IMG/VR virus record: IMGVR_UViG_3300027687_000056
Span: 1 to 28,054 of that record
From: a virus
Strand: one strand, 5' to 3'
Length of the DNA: 28,054 nucleotides
A program made the position numbers and the translations under genes. Below, piece by piece: positions 7,897 to 14,291 of this stretch. Each line of letters begins with the position of its first letter. Position 1 is the first letter of the stretch. The notes under the pieces were generated by a model. It had not been told where the DNA came from. It saw only the letters and a program-made list of their open reading frames with translations, and ran no database searches.

Positions 7897-8034
7897 TTAT
7901 TTGCGTTTGTTATGTCTGCCCATATACCACTCACCTGGTTCGTAATTATATCTTTTACCGTGATGTCCTCGTATATCTGCATACCACATTCGCAATTTGA
8001 CTATAGCTGTTCGCCAAAATGTTCTTCGTGCCAT
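7897..8034 (-). CDS. Small basic protein (45 aa) between genes 44 and 62
   Basis: An ATG at 8034 opens a 45-codon frame that ends 2 nt before the gene 62 start. A GAGG element lies about 10 nt upstream of the ATG. The product is very basic and aromatic (MARRTFWRTAIVKLRMWYAD at the start, then GRHNKRK at the end), with many Arg, Lys, His and Trp residues and few acidic ones. This suggests nucleic-acid or ribosome contact. No family is recognised. It fills the gap between the two clamp-loader genes, which are adjacent in T4. Tight spacing and composition argue for a real gene. Confidence 0.6.
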   Translation of the reverse strand: MARRTFWRTAIVKLRMWYADIRGHHGKRYNYEPGEWYMGRHNKRK

Positions 8035-8060
8035 TGATCTTATATCCTCTTATATAAATG

Positions 8061-9005
8061 TTATTTAAATTTGCAAGTTGCCATTATTTCTGTCAAGCAA
8101 GCAACCATATTTATCTCTTGGTCGGCTACAAATGCTGATTTATATTGGTATCCTGCTAATAAAAGTATTGCTTGTGGTGTTGATGACGGTTGTAGGTACT
8201 CTTTTGCTGAGTCATAAATGATTCTAAACAGATCATTTGGTGCTACGGACAGGTTATTCACTACCCATTTTCTAGTTTCGTTAAAGTCTTTCTTCTTTAA
8301 AGACGCAAATAAACTCTTTATATCTGCCTCTTTTGAATTATAAAAGATTCCACTATCAATTTTACCATTAACTGAATACCTTTGTAGTTCATTAATAGTC
8401 TTTCTAAAGTCTGGATAATGTTTCTGGATCAACTCGGCTAGTACCTTCTTGTCATAAGATACCTCTTGTTCATCAAGGATTTTACCTAGTCTATTAAGGA
8501 AAGATGTTGCTGTCTTTACCTTTTGACCATTGACTATCTTAAAGTCTATTTGAGTAAATCTACTTCTTAATGGTTCAATAAACTTATAAGGATAGTTGCA
8601 AGTTAATATAAACCTACAATTCTTATAAAATGTTTCAATGAAATTACGCAAAGCAGGTTGTACAGATTCAGCATTCATATAGTCTGCCTCATCTATTATA
8701 ACGACTTTGTGTTTGGATTCCGTATTGAAAGATACAGTTGAAGCAAAGTTTTTAATCTTATGCCTCAAGGTATCTATTTGACGACCTTCGTCTGAACCAT
8801 TGATTATGATATAATCAGCGTTAAGTTGTTCACATAAAGCACGAGCAACAGTAGTCTTACCTGTTCCGGCTGTACCTGACAACAACATATTAGGTATTTC
8901 TCCTTGTTTAAGAAATTCTAAAAATGTCTTTTTAGTTTGTTCTGGTAGAATACAGTCCTCTATTGTTTTAGGTCGGTACTGCTCAACCCATAAAAAATCA
9001 GCCAT
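8061..9005 (-). CDS. 44: Clamp-loader large subunit, AAA+ ATPase (gp44-like)
   Basis: This 314-residue AAA+ protein is close in length to T4 gp44 (319 aa). It has Walker A GTAGTGKT (44-51), Walker B VVIIDEAD (101-108), sensor 1 around ILTCNYPYKFIEP, and the arginine-finger SRC-like motif PLRSRF (145-150). The N-terminal WVEQYRPKTIEDCILPE is the usual clamp-loader opening. It hydrolyses ATP with gp62 to load the gp45 clamp. Translation starts 10 nt after the clamp gene ends, so genes 45 and 44 are probably made from one transcript. It is followed by the 45-aa gene and then gene 62. Confidence 0.97.
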   Translation of the reverse strand: MADFLWVEQYRPKTIEDCILPEQTKKTFLEFLKQGEIPNMLLSGTAGTGKTTVARALCEQLNADYIIINGSDEGRQIDTLRHKIKNFASTVSFNTESKHKVVIIDEADYMNAESVQPALRNFIETFYKNCRFILTCNYPYKFIEPLRSRFTQIDFKIVNGQKVKTATSFLNRLGKILDEQEVSYDKKVLAELIQKHYPDFRKTINELQRYSVNGKIDSGIFYNSKEADIKSLFASLKKKDFNETRKWVVNNLSVAPNDLFRIIYDSAKEYLQPSSTPQAILLLAGYQYKSAFVADQEINMVACLTEIMATCKFK

Positions 9006-9015
9006 AGACTAACCC

Positions 9016-9681
9016 TTAAAATTCAGAGTCAGGTTCTAGTGCGATCCAATATTGAACAGGTTTATTCCTGTTGATAAAATGACTTATCTTTTGTTTAGAT
9101 ATTTCTACATCATAATCATCACTAATAATTTTTAAGTTCTCTGCCTTAAAATAAGCAGTAAACTTCTTATCAGATTCTCCGATTACTTCAGAATAGTCAT
9201 TTGAAGATTTATTCTTTTTATCAGTAGCAACTAACTTAATGTTTTTACCATCACCTACTACGGCAACATCTGGTAAATTCAATGTAGTAATTGCTTTTTG
9301 TATTCTAGTAAAATCATTTTTCTTTAAAGTAAAAGCTACATACTGATCTGGCATATTGATTGCTTTTGTTGGTGCAACAATAACTGATTTATCAGCAAAG
9401 AAATACTTGATTGATTGTTTAGAATTGGCGTCTGCTATAGTTACATTTGAACCACCATTAAATTTTAATGCAGGTTTTTCAAATAACTCAACTGCTCTTA
9501 AAAATTCAGGCAAGTCATAGATAGCAAACTCATTTTCAAACTTTTCTGATACTTCAGCTTCTGCTAAAATATTCTTCATAGTAGAAATAGTTTGGATCTT
9601 ATTCCCAGGTTTAACCAAAATGTTTTGATTAATGTCTGAAAAGTTTTTTAACACCGATAAGGTGTTTTGTGTTATGTTCAT
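9016..9681 (-). CDS. 45: Sliding clamp (gp45-like)
   Basis: The 221-residue product matches T4 gp45 (228 aa) in length and genomic place. It has the two-domain beta/alpha pattern of the trimeric clamp: an N-terminal TLSVLKNFSDINQNILVKPG segment, a central FFADKSVIVAPTKAI block, and a second domain ending PVQYWIALEPDSEF. The clamp tethers gp43 to DNA and activates late promoters through gp55. Both partners are encoded in this window and end in clamp-binding-like tails. The start is well supported by AAAGGAG about 7 nt before the ATG, and a promoter lies at 9723-9751. Confidence 0.92.
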   Translation of the reverse strand: MNITQNTLSVLKNFSDINQNILVKPGNKIQTISTMKNILAEAEVSEKFENEFAIYDLPEFLRAVELFEKPALKFNGGSNVTIADANSKQSIKYFFADKSVIVAPTKAINMPDQYVAFTLKKNDFTRIQKAITTLNLPDVAVVGDGKNIKLVATDKKNKSSNDYSEVIGESDKKFTAYFKAENLKIISDDYDVEISKQKISHFINRNKPVQYWIALEPDSEF

Positions 9682-9722
9682 ATATTCACTCCTTTGTCAT
9701 TATATAAATTATTCATACTGTT

Positions 9723-9751
9723 AGTATATACTAAAGAGGTGTAGAAGTCAA
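9723..9751 (-). promoter_or_regulatory. Sigma70-type promoter upstream of gene 45
   Basis: On the minus strand TTGACT (9751-9746), a 17-nt spacer and TATACT (9728-9723) are found. The predicted start near 9716 leaves a leader of about 35 nt containing AAAGGAG. It would drive the 45-44-62-regA block independently of the DUF262-HNH gene upstream. Confidence 0.65.
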
Positions 9752-9768
9752 TGCTTATTGCTTTCAAC

Positions 9769-11310
9769 TTATACGATAACTCTTTTAGTTCTATTACCAT
9801 CGTTCATATTAGTTTTAGAATCAATGACTCTAGTATTTTCAGGTGTTCTATTACCACCTTTTGATACAGGAACAATCTCATCTATATGATAACCACTTTG
9901 TTGAGATAGTGGTATACCTTCCTCTGCTAGGATTTCTGCTCTAGTTCTTTCACCTTTTCTGGATCCTAATTTTGTAATAATTCCTAGTGATTCTAAAGCA
10001 GGTATTTGTTCTTCTAAATCTGCTTTTAAATATCTCAATCTAGCATAATCATTAAATTTATATTTAGAACCACCTTCACCTTTCATAGATACTTTTGATT
10101 GATGTTTCTGATCTGCATTATGTTTAGCAAAAGAGTAGTCGTGTAATTGATTTCTATTTTTACCGTTTGGTAAAACATAAGGAAAATTAGTTCCAGGACT
10201 TTTCAATCTAATGAGTTCAGCATCAAAAAACATCTTAACAAATAGTTCAGGATCACTAATTGAATACTCTACATCTGTTAACCAGATATTATTCTTTTGC
10301 ATTAAAAATGCTAATGTATAAAACAAATTATACAAAGATGATTTACTAAACTTTTTAAGGTCTGTTTCAGGATACAAAGCGCAACCGTCTGCCATTATTC
10401 TTAAAATCTTTTTAGTAAGTTGTCTTTCTGTTTCAGAAATATAAACTTTAGATTTATCTTTTGATTTTCTACTTGATTTTACAGGACCACATACTTGATC
10501 TAATATGTGTGTTTGATTTTCAAAATTATTATTATTAATCCAACACATCATTTCAGCAGCAAATAAAGTATCGCCTTTATTTTTTAAATCATATTCACTT
10601 GTCATTCCAGATATAAGTTGAAACATTGATTTAATATTAGTGTAGTGTAAACAAGTATCAATTAAAAATAAATTATTCTTATTATAGTTTAATATTCTTT
10701 TTTCGTGTACTGTCATTGCAACCATACTATTAGATGTAATAAAGACTTCAACTAATTCAGTTAAGTCACCTGTATTATAAACTACACAAATAATTGGTGT
10801 ATTAAATAAATATGTTTGTATTTCTTCAGGTAATTCTGTAAATTTACCTTTGATAGAAATAAGACCTGGTTGGTCATCTATTTGTAAAGAAATTTCTGTT
10901 AAAGGATTAAATTCTGTTTTGCCTTCAAAGTAATCTACTATTTCTTGTATTCTATGTTGACCATCTAATACTAAATATTGTTTTCCTTTAGTAAGTAAAT
11001 TTTTAAAATACTCTAAATTTTCTTCTAAAAATTCTTTTTCAAATTGATCCTTCTGATTTTTTATATCATTATCTAATTGTTCAACAATTTCTAAAATATT
11101 TGCTAATTGGAATGTATCTTTAAAAGAAGCGCCGTTAAATAAAGTAGTTAAGTAAGAATTTCTTTTTCCTTCAAACCATTTATTTAAGAGTCTTTGTAAT
11201 CTTTCTCGGTCGTAATGTAATAGATTATTTTTGTGTAGGTCGTAAATCCATCTTACTTTTTTAGATAATGCTTCTGAATGGACTTTTGCTGTTGTGTTTG
11301 TTATACTCAT
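9769..11310 (-). CDS. DUF262-like (DGQHR) protein with C-terminal HNH nuclease domain
   Basis: The product has 513 residues from the ATG at 11310, preceded by AGAAAGAG at suitable spacing. A longer reading from TTG at 11337 has less support. The N-terminal half looks like DUF262/GmrS: YLVLDGQHRIQEIVDYFEGK (DGQHR at 116-120), then TPIICVVYNTGDLTELVEVF and a SNSMVAMTVHEKR turn like the family's N-x-x-x-x-L-x-x-x-E. The last 40 residues form an HNH unit, HIDEIVPVSKGGNRTPENTR, with later Asn residues. This layout recalls DUF262-nuclease proteins of type IV restriction. In a phage it could attack host or rival DNA, or act as a homing-type or mobile passenger. It has its own promoter and splits the Hsp20 and clamp genes. 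Confidence 0.8.
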   Translation of the reverse strand: MSITNTTAKVHSEALSKKVRWIYDLHKNNLLHYDRERLQRLLNKWFEGKRNSYLTTLFNGASFKDTFQLANILEIVEQLDNDIKNQKDQFEKEFLEENLEYFKNLLTKGKQYLVLDGQHRIQEIVDYFEGKTEFNPLTEISLQIDDQPGLISIKGKFTELPEEIQTYLFNTPIICVVYNTGDLTELVEVFITSNSMVAMTVHEKRILNYNKNNLFLIDTCLHYTNIKSMFQLISGMTSEYDLKNKGDTLFAAEMMCWINNNNFENQTHILDQVCGPVKSSRKSKDKSKVYISETERQLTKKILRIMADGCALYPETDLKKFSKSSLYNLFYTLAFLMQKNNIWLTDVEYSISDPELFVKMFFDAELIRLKSPGTNFPYVLPNGKNRNQLHDYSFAKHNADQKHQSKVSMKGEGGSKYKFNDYARLRYLKADLEEQIPALESLGIITKLGSRKGERTRAEILAEEGIPLSQQSGYHIDEIVPVSKGGNRTPENTRVIDSKTNMNDGNRTKRVIV

Positions 11311-11378
11311 TATATACTCTTTCTGTTGCCTTAGCAACTTGATTAATTATAGAATCAGACTTATCTAATTCTAATATC

Positions 11379-11407
11379 ATTATATATTATAAAGGCGAGA
11401 AAGTCAA
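11379..11407 (-). promoter_or_regulatory. Sigma70-type promoter upstream of the DUF262-HNH gene
   Basis: On the minus strand TTGACT (11407-11402), a 17-nt spacer and a perfect TATAAT (11384-11379) are found. The predicted start is near 11372, giving a leader of about 62 nt. A second TATAAT at 11391-11386 is too close to the -35 to be the partner. Confidence 0.65.
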
Positions 11408-11433
11408 TGCTGCCTCGCCTCTAGTCTTTTAAA

Positions 11434-11889
11434 CTACTTAATTTTAATAGTTTTAGCCTTCTTGTGATCTGGAATAATTCTCTCCATAGATACACTTAAT
11501 AGACCATCTTTCAGTTCAGCACCGTTGATTTCAACATCTTCAGCGATTGTGAAAGACTTTGTAAACATTCTTTTGGCTATACCTTTGTGTAGCATACCCT
11601 CGTTTTCTTCAACCTCTTTAACATCATTGTCTTTAATAGACTTGATAGTTAAGACGCTGTTTTCAAACGATACATCTACATCTTTTTTACCGTATCCAGC
11701 AAGTGCAACTTGTATATCATAGGTATTTGTACCTGTCTTTACAATATTGTATGGTGGATAGTTTTGAACATTAGCATTTAAGGTATCGTTTTGATGGTCA
11801 AACATTGATTCAAAATGTGTGAACATATCATCAAATCCTACTGATAATGGTCTTAATTGGTTAAAGATTGAAATTGCTTTATTGGTCAT
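11434..11889 (-). CDS. Small heat-shock protein Hsp20 (IbpA-like)
   Basis: The protein has 151 residues from the ATG at 11889, chosen because an AAAGGAG sits 5 nt upstream; an upstream TTG in frame lacks this. The N-terminal LRPLSVGFDDMFTHFESM is the IbpA-type leader. The alpha-crystallin domain runs from about YPPYNIVKTG to the end, with GIAKRMFTKSFTIAEDVE and the hallmark A-x-L-x-x-G-L-L-S-V (AELKDGLLSV). The tail PDHKKAKTIKIK contains the I-x-I type oligomerisation motif. Such ATP-independent holdases are common in T4-like marine phages and are thought to help virion or replication protein folding. It has a near-perfect promoter at 11946-11975. Confidence 0.95.
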   Translation of the reverse strand: MTNKAISIFNQLRPLSVGFDDMFTHFESMFDHQNDTLNANVQNYPPYNIVKTGTNTYDIQVALAGYGKKDVDVSFENSVLTIKSIKDNDVKEVEENEGMLHKGIAKRMFTKSFTIAEDVEINGAELKDGLLSVSMERIIPDHKKAKTIKIK

Positions 11890-11945
11890 TTTATCTCCTT
11901 TGTTAAGCAAGTTAATTTATAGAACCCATTATGGCGTTCTACTGT

Positions 11946-11975
11946 ATTATATAAGTACGATATTTTATTTGTCAA
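11946..11975 (-). promoter_or_regulatory. Strong consensus sigma70 promoter upstream of hsp20
   Basis: On the minus strand a perfect TTGACA (11975-11970) and a perfect TATAAT (11951-11946) are separated by 18 nt. The predicted start near 11939 gives a 50-nt leader with AAAGGAG before the hsp20 ATG. A long hairpin lies directly upstream (11981-12038). Confidence 0.75.
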
Positions 11976-11980
11976 CCCTA

Positions 11981-12038
11981 CTTATAGAAATTCACTAGGC
12001 TGAGGATCCCTACCAGTTCCCTAGTGAATATCTATAAG
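11981..12038. repeat. Long imperfect inverted repeat (18-bp stem plus inner helix)
   Basis: CTTATAGA (11981-11988) pairs with TCTATAAG (12031-12038). After one A/A mismatch, ATTCACTAGG (11990-11999) pairs with CCTAGTGAAT (12020-12029). The 20-nt centre can fold further: CTG with CAG and AGG with CCT around a 3-nt loop, with small bulges. It ends 5 bp from the -35 box of the hsp20 promoter. No T-tract follows on the minus strand, so it is not a standard terminator. Confidence 0.8.
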
Positions 12039-12171
12039 TGCTACTTTATTTTTATCGCTGTAAAGTAGCAAATCAGCGTTTTGCGACACCGACTAATTTC
12101 TTGGTCGGGTTTCTGCGTGAGGACTTACGAATAGCCCCAACATTATATATTTATCTTCACCAACGCAAAAC
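11981..12171 (-). ncRNA. Candidate structured RNA with H-type pseudoknot, between bS21 and hsp20
   Basis: This gene-free stretch is dense in pairings. Read on the minus strand, an 8-bp helix (12164-12171 with 12078-12085, GTTTTGCG/CGCAAAAC) closes a 78-nt domain. Inside, CCCGAC (12104-12109) can pair either with GTTGGG upstream (12136-12141) or with GTCGG downstream (12089-12093), which are exclusive choices. Abutting the closing helix is a classic H-type pseudoknot. Stem 1 is CGCTG/CAGCG (12074-12078 with 12056-12060), stem 2 is the 9-bp GCTACTTTA/TAAAGTAGC (12061-12069 with 12040-12048), and the loop crossing stem 1 is A-rich (12049-12055). The long hairpin 11981-12038 follows. No known class is recognised. 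It could be a 3' UTR element of the bS21 mRNA, a regulatory leader or a free ncRNA. A TATAAT lies at 12142-12147. Confidence 0.45.
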
Positions 12172-12179
12172 TTTAAAAC

Positions 12180-12389
12180 TTAATAACCTCTAGTTCTCTC
12201 TAATTTCTTCTTATTTTTCTTAACATTAGCAATGTTTTCCTTCTTTTTTCTTCTCTTTTTTTCAGAAGGTTTTTCAAAAGATTGTCTTTCTCTTAATTCT
12301 TTTACAAGACCTTCTTTCATAACCTTACGCTTTAACACACGCATAGCTTGTTCAACATTTCCGTTTCTTACATCTACTGTTATACTCAA
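12180..12389 (-). CDS. rpsU: Ribosomal protein bS21
   Basis: This 69-residue protein matches bS21 (E. coli 71 aa) across its length. It has an N-terminal beta strand, [10 protein letters not shown], the [20 protein letters not shown] helix, [19 protein letters not shown] (compare the bacterial R-R-x-x-x-E-K-P block), and a Lys-rich tail ending RTRGY. bS21 sits on the 30S platform beside the anti-Shine-Dalgarno and helps mRNA recruitment. Phage-encoded bS21 is known from marine phages and may replace host copies. The start is TTG (12389) with a full AGGAGG 8 nt upstream; no in-frame ATG occurs near the N-terminus, so the TTG start is well supported. A structured non-coding stretch follows it. 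Confidence 0.95.
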   Translation of the reverse strand: MSITVDVRNGNVEQAMRVLKRKVMKEGLVKELRERQSFEKPSEKKRRKKKENIANVKKNKKKLERTRGY

Positions 12390-12403
12390 TTTATATTCCT
12401 CCT
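12390..12403 (-). promoter_or_regulatory. Strong ribosome-binding site for the TTG-started bS21 gene
   Basis: On the minus strand AGGAGG (12403-12398) is followed by 8 nt and then TTG (12389). It is the strongest Shine-Dalgarno in the window and decides the non-ATG start. Confidence 0.8.
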
Positions 12404-12406
12404 CTC

Positions 12407-12435
12407 ATTATAATGGTATCATACAATCACTACAA
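12407..12435 (-). promoter_or_regulatory. Possible promoter upstream of bS21
   Basis: A perfect TATAAT (12412-12407) lies 17 nt from a weak TTGTAG (12435-12430), overlapping the stop of the membrane-protein gene. Six bases further upstream is TGATACCAT, the extended -10 form seen at other promoters here, but without a -35. Either would give a very short leader carrying all or part of the AGGAGG element. Confidence 0.4.
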
Positions 12436-12764
12436 GATAGCATTGCCTTTAATATTCCTGTTAATAATACTGTTGACAAAATAGCATTTAAAAATATCAA
12501 TGCCCTATCGTGCCATAAAAATCCTACTACCAACCAACCCATTGTACCAGCAAAACTGAAATACAAATCGTATATGTGGTTGACATCTGCTGCCCTAAAG
12601 CATACTGCTATCATTAGCATTATACTTGCAATCCATTTTACATACCAAGATAGATCACCTTTAGGTGTAACTTTCTTAAAGACTCTTGTAGAGTTTAATT
12701 CTTTTATCTTATCATCTAATTTTTGATAAGGTCTATCAGCGTGGTTAAATTCTTCATCTTTCAT
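12408..12764 (-). CDS. Small multi-span membrane protein
   Basis: The protein has 118 residues from the ATG at 12764, which overlaps the preceding stop as TAATG. An upstream in-frame extension would run into the previous gene and is rejected. A polar N-terminus (MKDEEFNHADRPYQKLDDKI, then KELNSTRVFKKVTPKGDLS) is followed by about three hydrophobic segments: WYVKWIASIMLMIAVCF, then LYFSFAGTMGWLVVGFLW, then ALIFLNAILSTVLLTGIL. The N-terminus has a K-x-T-P-K-G-D-L-S-W-Y patch seen in small membrane proteins of marine phages, but no function is known. It closes the AAA+/VWA cassette and may anchor it or act in the host envelope. Confidence 0.7.
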   Translation of the reverse strand: MKDEEFNHADRPYQKLDDKIKELNSTRVFKKVTPKGDLSWYVKWIASIMLMIAVCFRAADVNHIYDLYFSFAGTMGWLVVGFLWHDRALIFLNAILSTVLLTGILKAMLSCSDCMIPL

Positions 12765-13093
12765 TATATTACTCCTGCCGATCCTAATAGTATTAGTATT
12801 AACATACCTGGTACTACGATTGACATTGGCCAAAATTCTAAAAAATCTTTCCAACCAAAGTCTTGTTCTTTCTTTTGTTTCTTCACTTCTTTTTTTATCT
12901 CTCTCATTAAATTGTTAATTGGTTCACCTTTTTGAAAATTAGGAAACCCCATATTGTTTAACAAACCGACTTGATTGTAAACTGCCTGTATAGTTTTCTT
13001 CTTTAGTTCCAAAGTGATAGTCCCTTTAAGGTCAGGCGTCCCTAAGGACGCCTTTCCTGGACTAACACTATGTTTGATAGATTTAGATAACAT
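12764..13093 (-). CDS. Small protein with C-terminal membrane helix
   Basis: The protein has 109 residues from the ATG at 13093, which overlaps the end of the AAA+ gene by 11 nt; in-frame ATGs at 13102, 13114 and 13129 are possible but overlap more. The middle is charged and helical (NNLMREIKKEVKKQKKEQDF). The end is one hydrophobic span, FWPMSIVVPGMLILILLGSA, so it is probably tail-anchored with the N-terminus in the cytoplasm. No family is recognised. It sits between the AAA+ ATPase and another membrane protein and probably belongs to the same unit. A GC-rich 8-bp hairpin (13034-13053) lies inside its coding region. Confidence 0.6.
   Translation of the reverse strand: MLSKSIKHSVSPGKASLGTPDLKGTITLELKKKTIQAVYNQVGLLNNMGFPNFQKGEPINNLMREIKKEVKKQKKEQDFGWKDFLEFWPMSIVVPGMLILILLGSAGVI
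13034..13053. repeat. Perfect 8-bp GC-rich hairpin inside a coding region
   Basis: AGGCGTCC (13034-13041) and GGACGCCT (13046-13053) are separated by the 4-nt loop CTAA (TTAG on the transcribed strand). It is by far the most GC-rich stem in this AT-rich region. It lies about 40 nt after the start of the tail-anchored protein gene. No T-tract follows. Confidence 0.7.
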
Positions 13094-14291
13094 CAGTTTC
13101 ATCAACCTCGTCATCTGACTCACTATCATTGTCTTCCATTTGAGAGTTTAATTCGGCCTTCTTCTGGTTCTCAATAATTGAGTCAGCTGAAGCGCCGGCA
13201 TCCACTTTCGTGTACAACTCTACAAACGAATTTTTTGTATCATCATCAAATCTGTTGGTACACATTTGAATAGCCTTCATCTTATTATTAAAGATTGAAT
13301 AAGCCTGGGTGATATGTACAAGTCTTCTTGTAGATATAATCTCGTCAACACCACCGTCAAAGTAGGTTTTTCTGATTACATCTGCCCAAGTAGTTAACTT
13401 GTCAATAAATTTAACATCTGATTTACCATAAGACTTTAAAGTATTATTCAAAATCTTTTTTTCAGTAGCAACAGACGGATACTTTTGTTCAAAAGTTACT
13501 GGAAATCTTTCAAGGAATGCCTCGTTAAGAACATTAGTACCGATAAACTTACCGTCTTCGGATCCTTGACCTTTAGTATTTGCAGTAGCAATAACATTGA
13601 AACCTTTTTTAGGTTGTACCCATTTGTTAATCTTCTTAACAAAGATACCTGAACCTTCAAGGACAGGTTGTAAGCACATTATCTTATTACTTGCAAGGTC
13701 AATCTCGTCAAGTAAAAGAACAGCGCCTCTTTCCATTGCCTCAATGATCGGACCATTTGCCCATACTGTATGGCCATCTTTAAGTCTGAAACCACCAAGT
13801 AAATCGTCCTCATCTGTTTCAATAGTTATGTTAACTCTTATCAATTCTTTTTTCAGATCAGCACACGCCTGGGTTACAGACATTGTTTTACCGTTACCTG
13901 AAAGACCTGTAAGAAATACAGGATAGAATTTATCAGATTTTATAATTGATTTTACATCTGGATAGTTACCGAAACTTACAAAGTTTTTATCCTTAGCAGG
14001 AACAACATTGTCTGTTAGGGTAGATACGATATACGCCGCCTCTTTATTAATGGTAGGTTTAACAACCGTTTCCATTGTAGTAGGTTTTGAAACATCTGTA
14101 TCTGAACCAGATGGAATTTTATAAATCCCTTGTTTTATTTTAAGGTTTTTATCAGCAACTAACCATTGTGGAAAAGCAACCTTATGTTTCTTTTCAACTT
14201 CAACTAGTTGTTTTCTTGTGATCTCTTTAATATCACCAAACTCTTTGTAGCATAGTTCTACAAATTGTCTTTGTTTTTCATTTAATAGCAT
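13083..14291 (-). CDS. MoxR/CobS-type AAA+ ATPase
   Basis: This 402-residue protein has an N-terminal winged-helix-like region (residues 1-60, NEKQRQFVELCYKEFGDIKE) followed by an AAA+ core. Walker A is GLSGNGKT (129-136), then DDLLGGFRL (the MoxR/CobS specific loop), Walker B VLLLDEID (191-198), sensor 1 VIATANTKGQG, and LNEAFLERFPVTFEQ with an arginine finger. It ends in an acidic tail (MEDNDSESDDEVDETD). MoxR-type ATPases act with VWA partners to remodel or metallate target proteins; CobS/CobT do so in cobaltochelatase. The VWA partner is encoded directly upstream in transcription order. CobS-like genes occur in marine T4-like phages, but a cobalamin role is unproven. AAAGGA precedes the ATG. 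Confidence 0.92.
   Translation of the reverse strand: MLLNEKQRQFVELCYKEFGDIKEITRKQLVEVEKKHKVAFPQWLVADKNLKIKQGIYKIPSGSDTDVSKPTTMETVVKPTINKEAAYIVSTLTDNVVPAKDKNFVSFGNYPDVKSIIKSDKFYPVFLTGLSGNGKTMSVTQACADLKKELIRVNITIETDEDDLLGGFRLKDGHTVWANGPIIEAMERGAVLLLDEIDLASNKIMCLQPVLEGSGIFVKKINKWVQPKKGFNVIATANTKGQGSEDGKFIGTNVLNEAFLERFPVTFEQKYPSVATEKKILNNTLKSYGKSDVKFIDKLTTWADVIRKTYFDGGVDEIISTRRLVHITQAYSIFNNKMKAIQMCTNRFDDDTKNSFVELYTKVDAGASADSIIENQKKAELNSQMEDNDSESDDEVDETDVI

Noticed and set aside
11999-12012. Hammerhead core CTGAGGA on the plus strand
   Set aside because: No matching GAAA segment and stem arrangement follows; the bases are better explained by the inner helix of the long hairpin.
12040-12140. Known riboswitch (SAM-II or preQ1-I like) or tmRNA in the structured stretch
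   Set aside because: The pseudoknot topology and A-rich loop are similar, but helix lengths and conserved loop bases do not match what I know of these classes. No tRNA-like T-arm or CCA end exists for tmRNA.
12144-12154. T4-like late promoter (GATAAATA on the minus strand)
   Set aside because: It differs from TATAAATA, occurs in very AT-rich DNA and is not placed near a late gene.
12232-12726. Long plus-strand open frames opposite bS21 and the membrane-protein gene (and similar ones elsewhere)
   Set aside because: They mirror AT-rich minus-strand genes, lack start signals and resemble no family; they are shadows.
12767-12854. N-terminal extension of the three-span membrane protein
   Set aside because: The bases encode the end of the tail-anchored protein in another frame, and an ATG overlapping that stop (TAATG) is available.
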